Source: Prolixibacteraceae bacterium (GTDB taxonomy: Bacteria; Bacteroidota; Bacteroidia; Bacteroidales; Prolixibacteraceae). From it: a stretch of 52,627 bases of DNA. The stretch lies in the NCBI GenBank assembly GCA_016930365.1, contig JAFGGY010000027.1:1-52627 (forward strand), given 5' to 3'. The notes under the pieces are model-generated. The model made no database searches, was not told where the DNA came from, and worked only from the letters and a program-made list of their open reading frames with translations. This document shows, piece after piece, positions 16,438 to 24,855 of this stretch (positions within the stretch are counted from its first letter, which is position 1; each line of letters starts with the position of its first letter). Position numbers and translations under genes: made by a program.

Positions 16438-19056
16438 TTAAAATTGTTGCCCAATAACAAAGTGAAACTGCCCTTTTGCACTGTCAGCACCACCGCGGTT
16501 TGGCATATCGAAACCATAACCCCAGTCAATCCCCAACAAGCCAAACATAGGTAGCCAAAAGCGAACTCCAACTCCAGCCGAACGTTTTAGGTCGAACAGG
16601 TTGAGAGTTTCATAATCGTACCAACTGTTACCAGCTTCAAGAAAACCGAGTGCGTATATCTGAGCCGATTCGGATAAGACTATGGGGTAACGCAGTTCGA
16701 TGGTAGCTTTTGAATAGATATTAGCAGCATTTCCACCGGTACTGCTCATCGAAGTTACACTTCCGTTTAAATATCCACGTAATGCGATATTATCCGACCC
16801 GTAAACATCGTATCCCGACATTCCATCGCCTCCCATTTTAAAGCCTTCGAGTGGCGAGCGGCGATTTTTGTCGAAATAGCCCAACAACCCGAATTCATAT
16901 TTCGAATGCAATACAAGTTTCTCCATTTTATCGAGCGGTGTAAACCACTTGGCATTAAACATCCACTTGTGATATTCAAGGAAATTGTAGCGGGTTCTGT
17001 CCGACATATCGGGGTCGCGGTAATCTTTTCCGTTAATAGCCGAATACGGAGGTGTAATTTCGAGCGACAAACTAAACGAAGACCCCCTGCGTGAATACAG
17101 CGGATTATCGATGGAGTTTCTGCTCAAGGTTGTTTTCAAACTAAAATCGTTGATATCGCCTGTACGTAAGAACTCGTAATACGGCCATTCGAGCAATTTA
17201 TAATGCTGCATCGACAGTTCGTGGTACAGCGTAAAATAATCGTCGGGCCACGAGAGCCTATAGCCATAACCAATTGACATACCATAGGTAACTTGGTAAG
17301 CCGTAATTTTTGCATTGGTATAATCGTAATAGCCACTTTGGTTACCGTAACTGTTATAGCCACCATAACCGCTACCATAACCACCATAGCCGTAACCACT
17401 TCCGTAACCGCCATATCCCGAACCATAGTAGTTATAGCTGGCATCGCTCTGGGTAAGTTTTGAATAATAAACCGAAAGCGAGAAATTATTCGGTTTTTTA
17501 CCACCAAACCATGGTTCCATAAACGTTATGCTATATTGCTGGTAGTATTTTCCGTTGGTTTGAGCTCTGAGGCTCAATGTTTGTCCATCGCCACGTGGCA
17601 GGGGTTTCCATGCTTCTCGGTTAAAAATATTTTGAGCCGAGAAGTTTGAGAATTTGAGTCCCAGTGAACCTACAAACATACCCATTCCCCATCCACCTGA
17701 AAGTTCAATCTGGTCGTTGGCTTTTTCAACAAGTCCGTATTTAATATCAACCGTTCCGTTTTCCGGGTCTGGCAAGGGGTCAATATTGATTCGTTCCTGG
17801 TCGAAATGCCCCAGCTGTGCCAACTGTCGGTATGAGCGCATCAACTTTGTTTTGCTGAACAAGTCGCCTGGCAAGGTGTAAAGTTCGCGGCGCGCCACGT
17901 TTTCGAAAGTTTGGGTATTTCCTTCGATAATTACCCGGTCGATGGTAGCTTGTTTGCCTTCTTGAATTCTCATTTCGAGATCAATCGAATCGTTATCGAT
18001 ATTAACCTCAACCGGTATAAGCTGGTAAAACAAATAGCCTTTATCAAGATAAAGATTTCCTACGGCATCGTTGTCGGTATTTAAGCGTTCGTCGAGCTGT
18101 TTTTGGTTAAAAATATCGCCCTTTTCTATTCCTAAGAATGCCTGGAGCTGCTCATCGGGATAAATTGTATTTCCCACCCAATTGATATCACGAACGTAAT
18201 ATTTTTCGCCTTCTTCAATCCACATATCAATACGCACGCGATTTTCGCCTTCGACCGTCGAAATACTGTCGCGTGTGATAATGGCATCGCGATATCCCAT
18301 TTCATTATACTTCCCAATCATCTTCACCTTATCTTCTTCATATAAATCTTCCTGGAATTTCTTTGTTCTAAAAAAGTTACGCCATGTTTTTCCGTTGGTT
18401 TTTTTCATTGCACGTTTCAATTTGTACTCCGACACATCCTCAACACCGTGAAGCACAATTTCGTCAACTTTTACCTTTTCTTTTTTATCGATATATATAT
18501 CGAGAAGCATCGAATTGTCTTTGTCGGGGTCGTCGCGCTGTACAATATTCACTTCGGTATTTAAAAAGCCCTTTTCTTTAAAAAGTCCAGCAATAATACG
18601 CTCGGCATTAATCAATTGGGCATCAACCACCTGACTTCCTTCGAGCAATAAAACTTTCTCGCGAATGTCTTCAATTTCCGATTTTTTTACACCATGAAAA
18701 TTTACCGATGATAAACGTGGGCGTTCCTGCAAATAGATTTCGATATAAATTTTATCATCTACAATTTTTGTAGCATTAATTTTCACATCGGAAAACAGTC
18801 CCTGCTTCCAGAATTTTTTGATACTGCTGCTTAATTTATCGCCGGGAACAGTTATTTCATCGCCAACCTGCAAGCCAGTATATTCTTTCAACATTTGTTT
18901 ATCGAGATACCGAATGCCGGTAATCTCAATTCCGCCTATTGTGTAAGTTTTGGGGCTCGAATAGTAAACAGAGAAGCTTGTACTGTCGGGCGTTTGCGAC
19001 CAAGCGCCGAAAAAAATCAACAACAAAGGGAGTAGAATAAATATTTTCTTAATCAT
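16438..19056 (-). CDS. bamA: Outer-membrane protein assembly factor BamA
   Basis: An 872-residue Omp85 protein that inserts beta-barrel proteins into the outer membrane. A signal peptide (1-20, ending GAWSQ) precedes five POTRA repeats (about 35-450; for example YTIGGIEITGIRYLD, RLSSVNFHGVKKSEIEDI, VRDINWVGNTIYPDEQL, ATIDRVIIEGNTQT). The barrel follows, starting with ELSGGWGMGMFVGSLGL and ending in FVIGQQF with the C-terminal Phe. The RxxxGxG-like barrel signature is seen as SLRGYLNG-type segments (ALRGYLNGSV). An unusual Gly/Tyr/Ser-rich repeat of about 45 residues (537-580) sits in an early barrel loop. It starts within the uppS stop (shared A in TAATG), so the two are translationally coupled. 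Confidence 0.96.
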   Translation of the reverse strand: MIKKIFILLPLLLIFFGAWSQTPDSTSFSVYYSSPKTYTIGGIEITGIRYLDKQMLKEYTGLQVGDEITVPGDKLSSSIKKFWKQGLFSDVKINATKIVDDKIYIEIYLQERPRLSSVNFHGVKKSEIEDIREKVLLLEGSQVVDAQLINAERIIAGLFKEKGFLNTEVNIVQRDDPDKDNSMLLDIYIDKKEKVKVDEIVLHGVEDVSEYKLKRAMKKTNGKTWRNFFRTKKFQEDLYEEDKVKMIGKYNEMGYRDAIITRDSISTVEGENRVRIDMWIEEGEKYYVRDINWVGNTIYPDEQLQAFLGIEKGDIFNQKQLDERLNTDNDAVGNLYLDKGYLFYQLIPVEVNIDNDSIDLEMRIQEGKQATIDRVIIEGNTQTFENVARRELYTLPGDLFSKTKLMRSYRQLAQLGHFDQERINIDPLPDPENGTVDIKYGLVEKANDQIELSGGWGMGMFVGSLGLKFSNFSAQNIFNREAWKPLPRGDGQTLSLRAQTNGKYYQQYSITFMEPWFGGKKPNNFSLSVYYSKLTQSDASYNYYGSGYGGYGSGYGYGGYGSGYGGYNSYGNQSGYYDYTNAKITAYQVTYGMSIGYGYRLSWPDDYFTLYHELSMQHYKLLEWPYYEFLRTGDINDFSLKTTLSRNSIDNPLYSRRGSSFSLSLEITPPYSAINGKDYRDPDMSDRTRYNFLEYHKWMFNAKWFTPLDKMEKLVLHSKYEFGLLGYFDKNRRSPLEGFKMGGDGMSGYDVYGSDNIALRGYLNGSVTSMSSTGGNAANIYSKATIELRYPIVLSESAQIYALGFLEAGNSWYDYETLNLFDLKRSAGVGVRFWLPMFGLLGIDWGYGFDMPNRGGADSAKGQFHFVIGQQF
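17311..17447 (-). repeat. Gly/Tyr-rich repeat coding region within bamA
   Basis: Imperfect tandem repeat of 21-24 bases encoding YGSGYGG-type units (residues about 537-580 of BamA). The units vary at synonymous sites (GGT/GGC/GGA, TAT/TAC), so the repeat has been kept at protein level rather than being a recent slippage array. Confidence 0.8.
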
Positions 19057-19811
19057 TACTTCAAATTAGGTTTTTGAATTTGCTCACTAGTCATACCAAA
19101 ACGGCGTTCACGATTTTGATAGTCGCATATTGCCTGGTAAAAATCCTCTTCTCTGAAATCGGGCCACAATGTGGGTGAAAAAAACAATTCGGTATAAGCC
19201 AGTTGCCACAATAAAAAATTACTAAGTCTGGCCTCACCACTTGTCCGAATCATCAATTCAGGGTCGGGAATTTTTGCGGTGGAAAGATAGCTATCAAAAA
19301 GCTCTCTTGAAATATCTTCAACCCCTATTTTCTCTTTTTTAACATCGCTTGCAATCGTTTTAACAGCATTTATGATTTCCCAGTGCGAGCTGTAGCTTAA
19401 AGCCATCACCACGGTAAGGCCGGTATTGTTCGACAGGTTTTCGACAATTCGGTTAACTTCTTTCTGAACTCTTTTAGGAAGGCTGCTTATTTCGCCAATA
19501 ACCACCAAACGAACATTATTGTTGTTTAATTCGGCTTCTTCGCTTTTAATAACATTCACCATCAGAGTCATTAAGGCATCTACTTCGTATTTCGGACGAT
19601 TCCAGTTTTCGGTTGAGAAAGCATACAAGGTAAGATACTGTACATTAATCCGGGCAGCTGCACTGATAACCGAGCGCACCGACTCAACCCCCTGCTGATG
19701 TCCATAGGTTCGTATATTGCCACGCTTTGCAGCCCAGCGCCCGTTCCCATCCATTATGATGGCAACATGCCTGGGCACCTTGTTTTTATCTATTTTATCG
19801 ATACAACTCAT
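19056..19811 (-). CDS. uppS: Isoprenyl transferase (undecaprenyl diphosphate synthase)
   Basis: A 251-residue cis-prenyltransferase that extends farnesyl diphosphate with isopentenyl units to give the C55 lipid carrier for peptidoglycan and glycan synthesis. The first conserved region, VAIIMDGNGRWA, includes catalytic Asp21; TLYAFSTENWNRP and the C-terminal DPELMIRTSGEARLSNFLLW with YTELFFSPTLWPDF complete the family signature. It is cytoplasmic and membrane-associated. The gene lies between the barrel protein (7-base gap) and bamA (1-base overlap), the usual Bacteroidota arrangement that links carrier-lipid supply with outer-membrane assembly. Confidence 0.96.
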   Translation of the reverse strand: MSCIDKIDKNKVPRHVAIIMDGNGRWAAKRGNIRTYGHQQGVESVRSVISAAARINVQYLTLYAFSTENWNRPKYEVDALMTLMVNVIKSEEAELNNNNVRLVVIGEISSLPKRVQKEVNRIVENLSNNTGLTVVMALSYSSHWEIINAVKTIASDVKKEKIGVEDISRELFDSYLSTAKIPDPELMIRTSGEARLSNFLLWQLAYTELFFSPTLWPDFREEDFYQAICDYQNRERRFGMTSEQIQKPNLK

Positions 19812-19818
19812 GCAATGT

Positions 19819-20487
19819 TTATTCGTATGTTGCGCATGGCCTCGACCCTCTGAAAACTTTATATGTAAGAGTCAGTCCCATGTAATTAATCCAATCGTTA
19901 TTATGTAACCAATCGTTTACTTTCGGCAAATTCTCTTCGCGATAAGGGTCGTCGAGGTTGTCAAGGTTATCTTTAAACAACTTTCGGGTCGACAATTCGA
20001 CTCCGACTCCCCAACGTTTCGACAACGAATATTTTGCTCCCACGCCTATAGGTATATTGAATACACCACGAAGGTTTCCTAAATCATCGTCGAAAAAACT
20101 CAGCCCCACACCATATAATACATAAGGGCTAAAATTCATTTTCTCGACCCCCAAAATAAAATCGAGGTAATTAATTTCAACCGATGCTGAAATGTCGAGA
20201 ACACTTTTTTCAAACTCTAAAAGAACGGACGAATTGTCAACATAACCACTTGCGCTAACATTACCGTATAGCGCATTGATTCGAAAACTTATCCGCGAAT
20301 TAAAATTATACCTGTAAAATGCACCAAGTGTGGGTTTAACCGACGGTGCAAATTCTGTGTTGGTATAATCGCTGAATGGATAGCTAACGCCTCCATAAAA
20401 GCCAAAATCGGCTGTTTGTTGTTGAGATTTAACTGTAATTGAAGCAAATATCAGGGCAATTACTAAAATATACTGTTTAACAGGCAT
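19819..20487 (-). CDS. Outer-membrane beta-barrel protein, DUF6089-like
   Basis: A 222-residue exported protein. The signal peptide MPVKQYILVIALIFASITVKS is followed by QQQTADFGFYGGVSYPFSDYTN and a series of amphipathic strands ending in a barrel-like pattern (LGAFYRYNFNSRISFRINAL, YVLYGVGLSFFDD, GVGAKYSLSKRWGVGVELST, NYMGLTLTYKVFRGS). It probably forms an 8-stranded barrel in the outer membrane. The position at the head of the uppS-bamA-skp-skp-murI cluster is typical of the DUF6089 family, whose function is not known. The tail (RPCATYE) goes beyond the last strand and ends without the usual aromatic residue. Assignment to the family rests on gene order and length and was not searched. Confidence 0.75.
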   Translation of the reverse strand: MPVKQYILVIALIFASITVKSQQQTADFGFYGGVSYPFSDYTNTEFAPSVKPTLGAFYRYNFNSRISFRINALYGNVSASGYVDNSSVLLEFEKSVLDISASVEINYLDFILGVEKMNFSPYVLYGVGLSFFDDDLGNLRGVFNIPIGVGAKYSLSKRWGVGVELSTRKLFKDNLDNLDDPYREENLPKVNDWLHNNDWINYMGLTLTYKVFRGSRPCATYE

Positions 20488-20516
20488 TGCATTTCATTTT
20501 GGTGTCAACATTTAAT

Positions 20517-20532
20517 TTATCATTCATGATAA
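20517..20532. other. Perfect palindrome in the leader of the DUF6089-bamA operon
   Basis: TTATCAT and ATGATAA are separated by two bases, about 30 bases upstream of the barrel-protein ATG. It lies in a leader of some 185 bases and could be a protein site or a weak RNA hairpin. Chance is possible in AT-rich DNA. Confidence 0.35.
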
Positions 20533-20678
20533 CGCATGAAAATACCATTTCATTACAATTTGCATTCAAAACCGAATCATCAATACATGAACTCAACACA
20601 AGCAGCTAAGCCAAACACGTTAACTAATAACATGTTAAGCAATGTTTTTTGCTCAAATCTTCTCCATTCAGAGAGCTA

Positions 20679-20686
20679 CAAAAGTA
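20679..20686 (-). promoter_or_regulatory. -7 element for the barrel-uppS-bamA operon
   Basis: TACTTTTG on the minus strand fits TAnnTTTG. It implies an untranslated leader of about 185 bases before the barrel-protein gene. No -33 TTTG at the preferred spacing was found. Confidence 0.45.
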
Positions 20687-20733
20687 ATATAATAATTGAA
20701 AAAACCTGATGAGCTTTTAACAATAAGCGAAGG

Positions 20734-20763
20734 GTAAAAATCATAACAAATAAATGATTTTAC
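20734..20763 (-). terminator. AT-rich hairpin after nadK, possible terminator
   Basis: On the minus strand AAAATCAT and ATGATTTT pair perfectly (8 pairs, 9-base loop), followed by TTACCC, just past the nadK stop. The stem is almost all A-T and the U tract is short, so this is a weak call. Confidence 0.35.
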
Positions 20764-20767
20764 AAAC

Positions 20768-21655
20768 TTAGTTTCGACGATCGGCTCCCCACATCATTTT
20801 ATTTCGCAGGGTTGAATAAAACGATTGGCCATGCAACTTCACTACCGACACGCTTTCCGTCGCTTTGCGAATTTTTATCGTTTCGGAAAAATCGAGTGCT
20901 TGCGAACGATGGTCGAACGACACCATAAACTGCTGCCCCCGGCCTTCAACTTTCAGTTCTATTTCAACATCATCGGGCACTACGACCGGCCTTACCGTTA
21001 AATTATGCGAAGCTATGGGTGTAATAACAAAACCCGATAAATCGGGAACTACAATAGGACCGCCAACGCTTAGCGCATAAGCGGTTGACCCGGTAGGTGT
21101 ACTCACAATAAGGCCATCGGCCCAATAGTTTGCCATAAATTCGCCATCGATAAATGTTTCGATTTTAATCATCGACGAATTGTCTAACTTATGAACAGTT
21201 AACTCGTTAACCGCATAATTAAAATTCGGAAATAAAGCATGTGGATGCACAATTTGTATCATGCTTCGGCTTTCGATTTCGAAGTTGCCATTAATAAATT
21301 GCTGCAAATGTTCTTCCAGATTTTCGCTGGGAATATCGGCCAAAAAACCCAGACGGCCACAATTGATGCCGGCCACCGGAATATTTCGACCTGCCACATA
21401 CGAAACAGCACTTAAAAAAGTACCATCGCCACCAATCGACAAAACCAGGTTTATGTTTTGGTAGGCATCGAGATTATGGGTAAAAACCTCGACATTAGCC
21501 ACATCTATTCCAAACTTATTCAACAATCGTTCTTTAACACCTGAATGAAGCACATAGCCCACCGACTGACTTTGAAAAAACTGAAACATTCGCTGATAAA
21601 CCGGAACGTATTCCTTTTTTACTTCGTTTCCGAAAATGGCAATTTTTAAAGGCAT
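20768..21655 (-). CDS. nadK: NAD kinase
   Basis: A 295-residue enzyme that phosphorylates NAD to NADP. The key motif GGDGT (75-79, in VLSIGGDGTFLSA) is followed by NCGRLGFLADI, the NE motif in YAVNELTVHK, and DGLIVSTPTGSTAYALSVGGPIV, all diagnostic of the family. The ATG at 21655 (MPLKIAIFGNEV) is preferred over a TTG three codons upstream, because the family begins with this beta strand. The gene follows the CBS-domain gene after only 5 bases, so the two are one operon and probably translationally linked. Confidence 0.96.
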   Translation of the reverse strand: MPLKIAIFGNEVKKEYVPVYQRMFQFFQSQSVGYVLHSGVKERLLNKFGIDVANVEVFTHNLDAYQNINLVLSIGGDGTFLSAVSYVAGRNIPVAGINCGRLGFLADIPSENLEEHLQQFINGNFEIESRSMIQIVHPHALFPNFNYAVNELTVHKLDNSSMIKIETFIDGEFMANYWADGLIVSTPTGSTAYALSVGGPIVVPDLSGFVITPIASHNLTVRPVVVPDDVEIELKVEGRGQQFMVSFDHRSQALDFSETIKIRKATESVSVVKLHGQSFYSTLRNKMMWGADRRN

Positions 21656-21660
21656 AAATA

Positions 21661-22326
21661 TCAAAAATTAATATATTTCATAAACATATCGTAGCGTTCA
21701 TTATACATATCGTGCAACACCGAGTTATCGGCATACACGGCTTTGATGTTGTAGTCGTAACGCACAAAAGTTTCGACAATTGACGACACGTCGCTCACAT
21801 TGAGTTTAATGCTTACATCCAGCTCCATTGAATCGGGTGGACTTTGAGTGTATAAACTTAGTATCTTTGCATCGTTCGATTCAACAATCTGGGCAATTTG
21901 TGTTAACGAGTAATCATTACGTCTTAACTCGAGCACAATAACAGCACCAGGCTCGTGAACAGAAAACAACCCGGAGATACTATCGGTAAGATCGGCTACA
22001 CAGATAGAGCCGCAGTAGTCGTCGTTTAAATACAAAACCGGCAACACCGTTATTTTCAACTCATTGAAAACATGCATAACCTCGTATAGGTGCTGATTGT
22101 TGCGAACAAAAGGTGCAGATACAGCCTTTATTTTATCCTTTAACTCGCACATTTCCATTTCATTATCGTATATCATTGTGTCGGAAATAAGCCCTACATA
22201 TTGACCATTTGAAAGCACCGGCAAATGCGATACCTTAAACGAATCCATAATGTTTAAAGCTTTGGCTCCGGTGTCGTTACAATGAAGTACCGGCAGGTTG
22301 TTGTTTATGAGTTCTTGTGCAATCAA
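21661..22326 (-). CDS. CBS-domain pair protein with C-terminal ACT-like region
   Basis: A 221-residue cytosolic protein. Residues 1-120 contain two CBS repeats (SHLPVLSNGQYVGLISD; ITVLPVLYLNDDYCGSICV), which together form an adenine-nucleotide-binding Bateman module. Residues about 125-205 (AVIVLELRRNDYSLTQIAQI) look like an ACT-type ligand-binding domain. The start is TTG (22326): it gives MIAQELINNN, the usual beginning of this family, while the next Met (residue 27) would remove half of the first CBS repeat. It lies directly upstream of nadK, which suggests a nucleotide- or redox-sensing regulatory role toward NAD kinase; this is inference from context. Confidence 0.8.
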   Translation of the reverse strand: MIAQELINNNLPVLHCNDTGAKALNIMDSFKVSHLPVLSNGQYVGLISDTMIYDNEMEMCELKDKIKAVSAPFVRNNQHLYEVMHVFNELKITVLPVLYLNDDYCGSICVADLTDSISGLFSVHEPGAVIVLELRRNDYSLTQIAQIVESNDAKILSLYTQSPPDSMELDVSIKLNVSDVSSIVETFVRYDYNIKAVYADNSVLHDMYNERYDMFMKYINF

Positions 22327-22408
22327 GATGTATTTATCCTTTTTTAAATGTTGTACAACTTCAAAATAATATAAAAATTGTAACTTGCAGGCCTAAAATT
22401 CTACAAAA

Positions 22409-23122
22409 ATGACAAGGCTTAGTGTAAATATAAACAAAATTGCCACACTACGTAATGCCCGTGGTGGAAATATCCCCAATATTGTTGAATCGGCAATTAA
22501 TTGCCAAAAGTTCGGTGCCCAGGGAATTACAGTTCACCCCAGACCCGACGAACGGCATATTCGATACAACGACGTACACGAACTGCGCCCCGTTGTTACG
22601 ACCGAATTCAACATTGAGGGATACCCAAACCGAAAATTTATCGACCTGGTTTGCGAAGTTATTCCCGAGCAAGTAACCCTGGTACCCGACCCTCCTGAAG
22701 CTATTACTTCGAATGCCGGCTGGGATACGCTCAAAAACAAATCGTTTCTTATCGATGTAATCAAAGAATTTCATTCGAAAGGCATACGGGTTTCGATTTT
22801 TACCGGCACCGAAACAGAAATGATTGAAGGTGCGAAACGTTGCAACACCGATCGCATTGAGCTTTACACCGAACCTTATGCTACCAACTTCCCACTTTCG
22901 GCCGAAAAAGCAGCACAACCCTTTGTTACCGCAGCCCTTAAAGCCAAAGAGCTTGGACTGGGCGTTAATGCCGGACACGACTTAAACCTCGACAACCTGA
23001 AACCCTTAATCGAAAAAATTCCGTTTATCGACGAGGTGTCAATTGGTCATGCCTTAATTGCCGATGCGCTGTACATGGGGTTGGAAACAACCATTCAAAA
23101 GTATCTTGAAGCTTTAAAATAA
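22409..23122 (+). CDS. pdxJ: Pyridoxine 5'-phosphate synthase
   Basis: A 237-residue TIM-barrel enzyme that joins 1-deoxyxylulose 5-phosphate with 3-amino-2-oxopropyl phosphate in de novo vitamin B6 synthesis. The start [19 protein letters not shown] holds the conserved Asn and the Arg-Asn-Arg stretch. [15 protein letters not shown] is the hallmark His-Pro-Arg block, followed by [16 protein letters not shown]-type sequence, ELYTEPYA, and the Gly-His block in [26 protein letters not shown] closes the barrel. It diverges from the CBS-nadK operon and is followed after one base by an alpha/beta hydrolase gene. Confidence 0.96.
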   Translation: MTRLSVNINKIATLRNARGGNIPNIVESAINCQKFGAQGITVHPRPDERHIRYNDVHELRPVVTTEFNIEGYPNRKFIDLVCEVIPEQVTLVPDPPEAITSNAGWDTLKNKSFLIDVIKEFHSKGIRVSIFTGTETEMIEGAKRCNTDRIELYTEPYATNFPLSAEKAAQPFVTAALKAKELGLGVNAGHDLNLDNLKPLIEKIPFIDEVSIGHALIADALYMGLETTIQKYLEALK

Positions 23123-23123
23123 T

Positions 23124-23933
23124 ATGAATTTGTTTTACCGAAGCGAAGGGAAAGGCGAGCCGCTTGTAATCTTACACGGGCTGTATGGCTCGTCGGACAA
23201 CTGGATGCCCATTGCCCGAAAATTGGCAGCATCGTTCCGTGTTATTAGCGTCGATTTACGCAACCATGGTGCATCGGCACACGACAACAGCCACACGTAC
23301 GACGATATGGTAACCGACCTGGCCTGGCTTTTTCACGAGTTGAACATTGAAGCTGCACACGTACTGGGACACAGCATGGGAGGAAAAACAGCCATTGCCT
23401 TTGCAGCCGACTATCCCGAAAAAACCAAATCGTTGATAGTTGCCGACATTGCCCCTACCAATTATCGAAAAAATCCAGCCTCGGCCTTGCAATACGATTT
23501 CCATAAGAACATACTCGAAACGCTGAGAAACACCGACCTTTCGAAATATAAAACCCGAAAGGAAATTGACCAGCATCTCGAACAGGGAATCACCCAAAAA
23601 TTTGTACGTCAATTTATTCTGAAAAACCTTCGACGTGGGGGAAATGGTTACGAATGGAAGCTGAATATTGAAGCCCTGTACAAAAACCTGGATCATATTA
23701 TTAGTGGCGTCGATTTTGAAGACTACTCGGATCGTATTCCAATAATGCTGTACCCGGTTTTATTTATCAAGGGCGAACTTTCGGGTTATATTGACGAGGA
23801 AGGTGAAAAAAATATTCGGTTAATGTATCCCGAAGCGCAGATAAAAACCGTTAAGAATGTCTCGCACCTGCTGCATGCCGAAAAGCCTGATGAATTTATT
23901 GAAATTGTTTCTGACTTTCTTCTGCAAGCCTAA
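23124..23933 (+). CDS. Alpha/beta-fold hydrolase, YbfF-like esterase
   Basis: A 269-residue serine hydrolase. It has the oxyanion-hole region LVILHGLYGSSDNW, the nucleophile elbow GHSMGGK with Ser84, and the catalytic His248 in VSHLLHAEKP; the acid is probably the Asp in the preceding strand region. DLRNHGASAHDNSHTYDD is typical of YbfF-type short acyl esterases. No signal peptide is seen, so it is cytosolic. It begins one base after pdxJ, so co-transcription is likely, though a B6-related role cannot be claimed. The substrate is unknown. Confidence 0.87.
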   Translation: MNLFYRSEGKGEPLVILHGLYGSSDNWMPIARKLAASFRVISVDLRNHGASAHDNSHTYDDMVTDLAWLFHELNIEAAHVLGHSMGGKTAIAFAADYPEKTKSLIVADIAPTNYRKNPASALQYDFHKNILETLRNTDLSKYKTRKEIDQHLEQGITQKFVRQFILKNLRRGGNGYEWKLNIEALYKNLDHIISGVDFEDYSDRIPIMLYPVLFIKGELSGYIDEEGEKNIRLMYPEAQIKTVKNVSHLLHAEKPDEFIEIVSDFLLQA

Positions 23934-23937
23934 AAAT

Positions 23938-24855
23938 TTATTGTTTTAAAACTTCAGCAGCATATTCGTTCGAAATATAATTGAATTCGGAGCAACAAAC
24001 CTGTGCCGCGAAATCTGCTGCATACTGAATTATTTCAAGCCAAATACTTTCGTTTATCTGACTAATGTTGGCTGTTTGGATATTCATTTTATAAAAACCA
24101 TACACCAAGCCGGCTGTAAAATTATCGCCGGCTCCGATTGTACTTACCGATTCGACAGCTTGCACCGGAAACGTTAAAGCAAGCCCAGAGGTGCGAAGTT
24201 CGATTTTGTGAGCGCCCGAAGTAACAATAAGCACTCGCACACCAAAAGGCTGAACCATTTTGAACAGAACATCGGCATTGTCGGTTTGATACAAACGCAT
24301 AAAATCCTGATTCGAACCTTTTAACACCTTAGCCAAGTGCAAGTTCTCTTCTACTTTCTTTCGTGTTTCGACAAGCTCGCGTGGCCCAAACTCCCTGATA
24401 TTAGGGTCATAAATGGTAAGAACATCTTTATCGTGCGCCTGATTCAGAAACAACAGAAGGTTATTTCGTCCTTCGTCTTTTATGGCATTTGTTGAACCAA
24501 ACGTAACCATATCGTTTTGGCTTAAACCCGGAAAAATAAGCGATGGATATTCGTCGGCACGGTAAAATTCGTATTCGGCATTGTTATTTTCGTCCATAAA
24601 AGCAAGAGCCAGTCGTGAGTTTCCCTCGTAGCGGATAACATAATCGGTTCCAACGCCATTGTTCTTTAAAAAATTGAGCGACAAATTGCCAACCTGGTCG
24701 TTGCCCATGCGAGACACAAACTGAACCGGCAATTTAAGACGGCCAAGACTTATAGCTGTATTTAAAACGCTACCACCAACAACTGCGGATGAGGGCTGTC
24801 CGTTTCTAAAAATGATATCGAAAGTTGTTTCACCTACGGTATAAATATTACTCAT
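23938..24855 (-). CDS. PfkB-family carbohydrate kinase (fructokinase-like)
   Basis: A 305-residue ribokinase-fold sugar kinase. The N-terminal substrate block is GGSVLNTAISLGRLKLPVQF, with SRMGNDQVGNLSLNFLKNNG just after it. The C-terminal PfkB signature is STIGAGDNFTAGLVYGF, with catalytic base Asp244 in GAGD. It overlaps the end of malQ by 8 bases and is thus in the Smr-malQ-pfkB operon. It could phosphorylate fructose or another hexose released in glucan metabolism; the exact sugar is not set by the sequence. Confidence 0.9.
   Translation of the reverse strand: MSNIYTVGETTFDIIFRNGQPSSAVVGGSVLNTAISLGRLKLPVQFVSRMGNDQVGNLSLNFLKNNGVGTDYVIRYEGNSRLALAFMDENNNAEYEFYRADEYPSLIFPGLSQNDMVTFGSTNAIKDEGRNNLLLFLNQAHDKDVLTIYDPNIREFGPRELVETRKKVEENLHLAKVLKGSNQDFMRLYQTDNADVLFKMVQPFGVRVLIVTSGAHKIELRTSGLALTFPVQAVESVSTIGAGDNFTAGLVYGFYKMNIQTANISQINESIWLEIIQYAADFAAQVCCSEFNYISNEYAAEVLKQ

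Noticed and set aside
17136-17507. Long minus-strand frame inside bamA in another phase
   Set aside because: It exists only because the Gly/Tyr repeat lacks stops in a shifted frame; the product has no family pattern and lies inside a secure gene.
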